From positions 1 to 15,878 of the forward strand of contig UQQR01000033.1 in the NCBI GenBank assembly GCA_900543215.1: a DNA stretch of 15,878 bases, read 5' to 3'. Of the stretch, positions 15,345 to 15,878 are shown piece by piece (the stretch's first letter is position 1; every line of letters begins with the position of its first letter). The stretch is from an uncultured Oscillospiraceae bacterium (lineage in GTDB: Bacteria; Bacillota; Clostridia; Oscillospirales; Acutalibacteraceae). Both the position numbers and the translations under genes were made by a program. The notes under the pieces are model-generated. The model made no database searches. It was given only the letters and a program-made list of their open reading frames with translations, and had not been told where the DNA came from.

Positions 15345-15647
15345 ATGGTAAAGCATATTATTTTGTGGAAGCTGAAGGACGGTATTTCCGACGCCGAAAA
15401 ATCGAAAATTAAGAAAAACGCAAAAAACGCCCTTGAAGGCTTAAACGGAAAAATCGATGGACTTTTAAAAATACAACTAAGAACCGAGTCTCTTTCTTCT
15501 TCGAATGCGGATATGATGCTGGTCTCATGCTTTGATAACGCCGAGAGCCTCGCGGGCTATCAAAAGCACCCGCTTCACCTTGCGGCGGCTGACAATTTTG
15601 TCCGCCCCTTTACAGGTCAGCGTTTGTGTCTTGATTTTGAGGAATAA
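15345..15647 (+). CDS. Dabb-family (stress-responsive alpha/beta barrel) protein
   Basis: This 100-residue protein is a complete single Dabb domain, a dimeric ferredoxin-like alpha/beta barrel. It opens with the family hallmark VKHIILWKLKD, has the central strand ADMMLVSCFDN, and ends with HPLHLAAADNFVRPF, matching the family's HPxH segment. Members are known from salt or stress induction in plants and from assorted bacteria, where some relatives are small enzymes; the activity of this one cannot be assigned. An AAGGAG site lies 9-10 nt before the ATG and a strong promoter precedes it. It appears monocistronic. Confidence 0.9.
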   Translation: MVKHIILWKLKDGISDAEKSKIKKNAKNALEGLNGKIDGLLKIQLRTESLSSSNADMMLVSCFDNAESLAGYQKHPLHLAAADNFVRPFTGQRLCLDFEE

Positions 15648-15651
15648 AAAA

Positions 15652-15685
15652 ACAGCCTTTCCGCAAAGACTGCCGACGGGGCTGT
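15652..15685 (-). terminator. possible minus-strand terminator just after the dabb gene
   Basis: ACAGCC (15652-15657) pairs with GGCTGT (15680-15685), with a minor CTTT/AAAG hairpin inside. On the minus strand the stem is followed by seven T (opposite 15651-15645 and neighbours), the signature of a terminator for a transcript entering from the right. On the plus strand no T-run follows, so it would serve the dabb gene poorly. Confidence 0.45.
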
Positions 15686-15878
15686 CGCAAGAGCGAAAGA
15701 ATCGCGAGCGGCAGCTCATAATGTCTGTAAACTGTTAAAATGGCAAAAACTTTTTTAGTTTTTCCGCAAAAACACACAGAGGGTATGAAAATGAACAAGT
15801 CCGTAAAAAATGGGCAATAGAAAAATCATAACTACCGGCTAAGCCGGTAGTTTGCTCTGCGGCTATAAGCCGCTGTTA
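15686..15878. other. right-edge non-coding stretch with several hairpins
   Basis: No gene is supported here. Structures seen: GCTGTCGC (15681-15688) pairs with GCGGCAGC (15708-15715) and encloses a GCGA/TCGC hairpin. AAAAACT/AGTTTTT with a T5 loop lies at 15745-15763. A perfect 10-bp stem AACTACCGGC/GCCGGTAGTT with loop TAA is at 15830-15852. GCGGCT/AGCCGC with loop ATA is at 15859-15873. The last two match the style of the array at 15112-15245. A 26-codon open frame from 15740 to 15820 has no usable ribosome-binding site. Confidence 0.6.

Noticed and set aside
15610..15798. A 62-codon minus-strand open frame across the end of dabb and the right-edge hairpins.
   Set aside because: It overlaps the dabb 3' end and the putative minus-strand terminator, has an odd Phe/Ile/Arg-rich composition, and has no ribosome-binding site.
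15740..15820. A 26-codon open frame starting ATGGCAAAAACT.
   Set aside because: No ribosome-binding site, it overlaps a hairpin, and it has no recognisable family; it most likely arises by chance.

Overview
The window looks like a chromosomal housekeeping region of an endospore-forming Firmicute, probably in class Clostridia (uncultured Ruminococcaceae/Oscillospiraceae-like). That placement is inferred from gene content: spoVT, a YerC-type TrpR homologue, a YhaO/YhaN nuclease pair, and the asp23(yloU)-fakA(yloV)-recG block. I saw no phage, transposase, CRISPR array, toxin system or rRNA. The only RNA gene is a tRNA-Val cut by the left edge.

Region by region. (1) 1-130: the 5' 53 nt of a minus-strand tRNA-Val(TAC), with a strong sigma-A promoter whose -35 box overlaps the stop codon of the gene before it. 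(2) 127-2045, minus strand: a three-gene operon yerC - SAM methyltransferase - hslO (Hsp33), with a 4-nt ATGA overlap and a 3-nt gap. (3) 2046-2166: a divergent promoter region with two near-consensus sigma-A promoters, whose -10 regions form a 16/17 inverted repeat. (4) 2167-5635, plus strand: an SbcD/Mre11-like nuclease (YhaO-like) overlapping an SbcC/Rad50-like ATPase (YhaN-like) that carries a membrane hairpin. A perfect 16-bp bidirectional terminator follows. (5) 5678-7686, minus strand: an HD-domain protein coupled by ATGA overlap to pyruvate kinase. (6) 7766-8407: spoVT with its own terminator and a sigma-G-like promoter. (7) 8462-15045, minus strand: a five-gene probable operon ymdB - orphan family-5 solute-binding lipoprotein - asp23 - fakA - recG. 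(8) 15046-15344: an intergenic stretch with an unusual run of six short hairpins bracketed by a 10-bp exact direct repeat, and a second pair of divergent sigma-A promoters. (9) 15345-15647: a plus-strand Dabb-family gene. (10) 15648-15878: a minus-oriented terminator and more hairpins of the same style.

Functional themes are stress and redox chaperoning (hslO, asp23, dabb), DNA repair (yhaO/yhaN, recG), RNA and nucleotide turnover (ymdB, HD protein), exogenous fatty-acid activation (fakA), glycolysis (pyk) and sporulation (spoVT). Most genes are ordinary. The best candidates for something undescribed are the hairpin array upstream of ymdB with its related-looking cluster at the right edge, and the symmetric divergent promoter beside yerC. 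Several start codons were reassigned from ribosome-binding-site position (ymdB to an internal ATG; fakA to TTG; the lipoprotein to TTG; the YhaN-like gene to the second Met).
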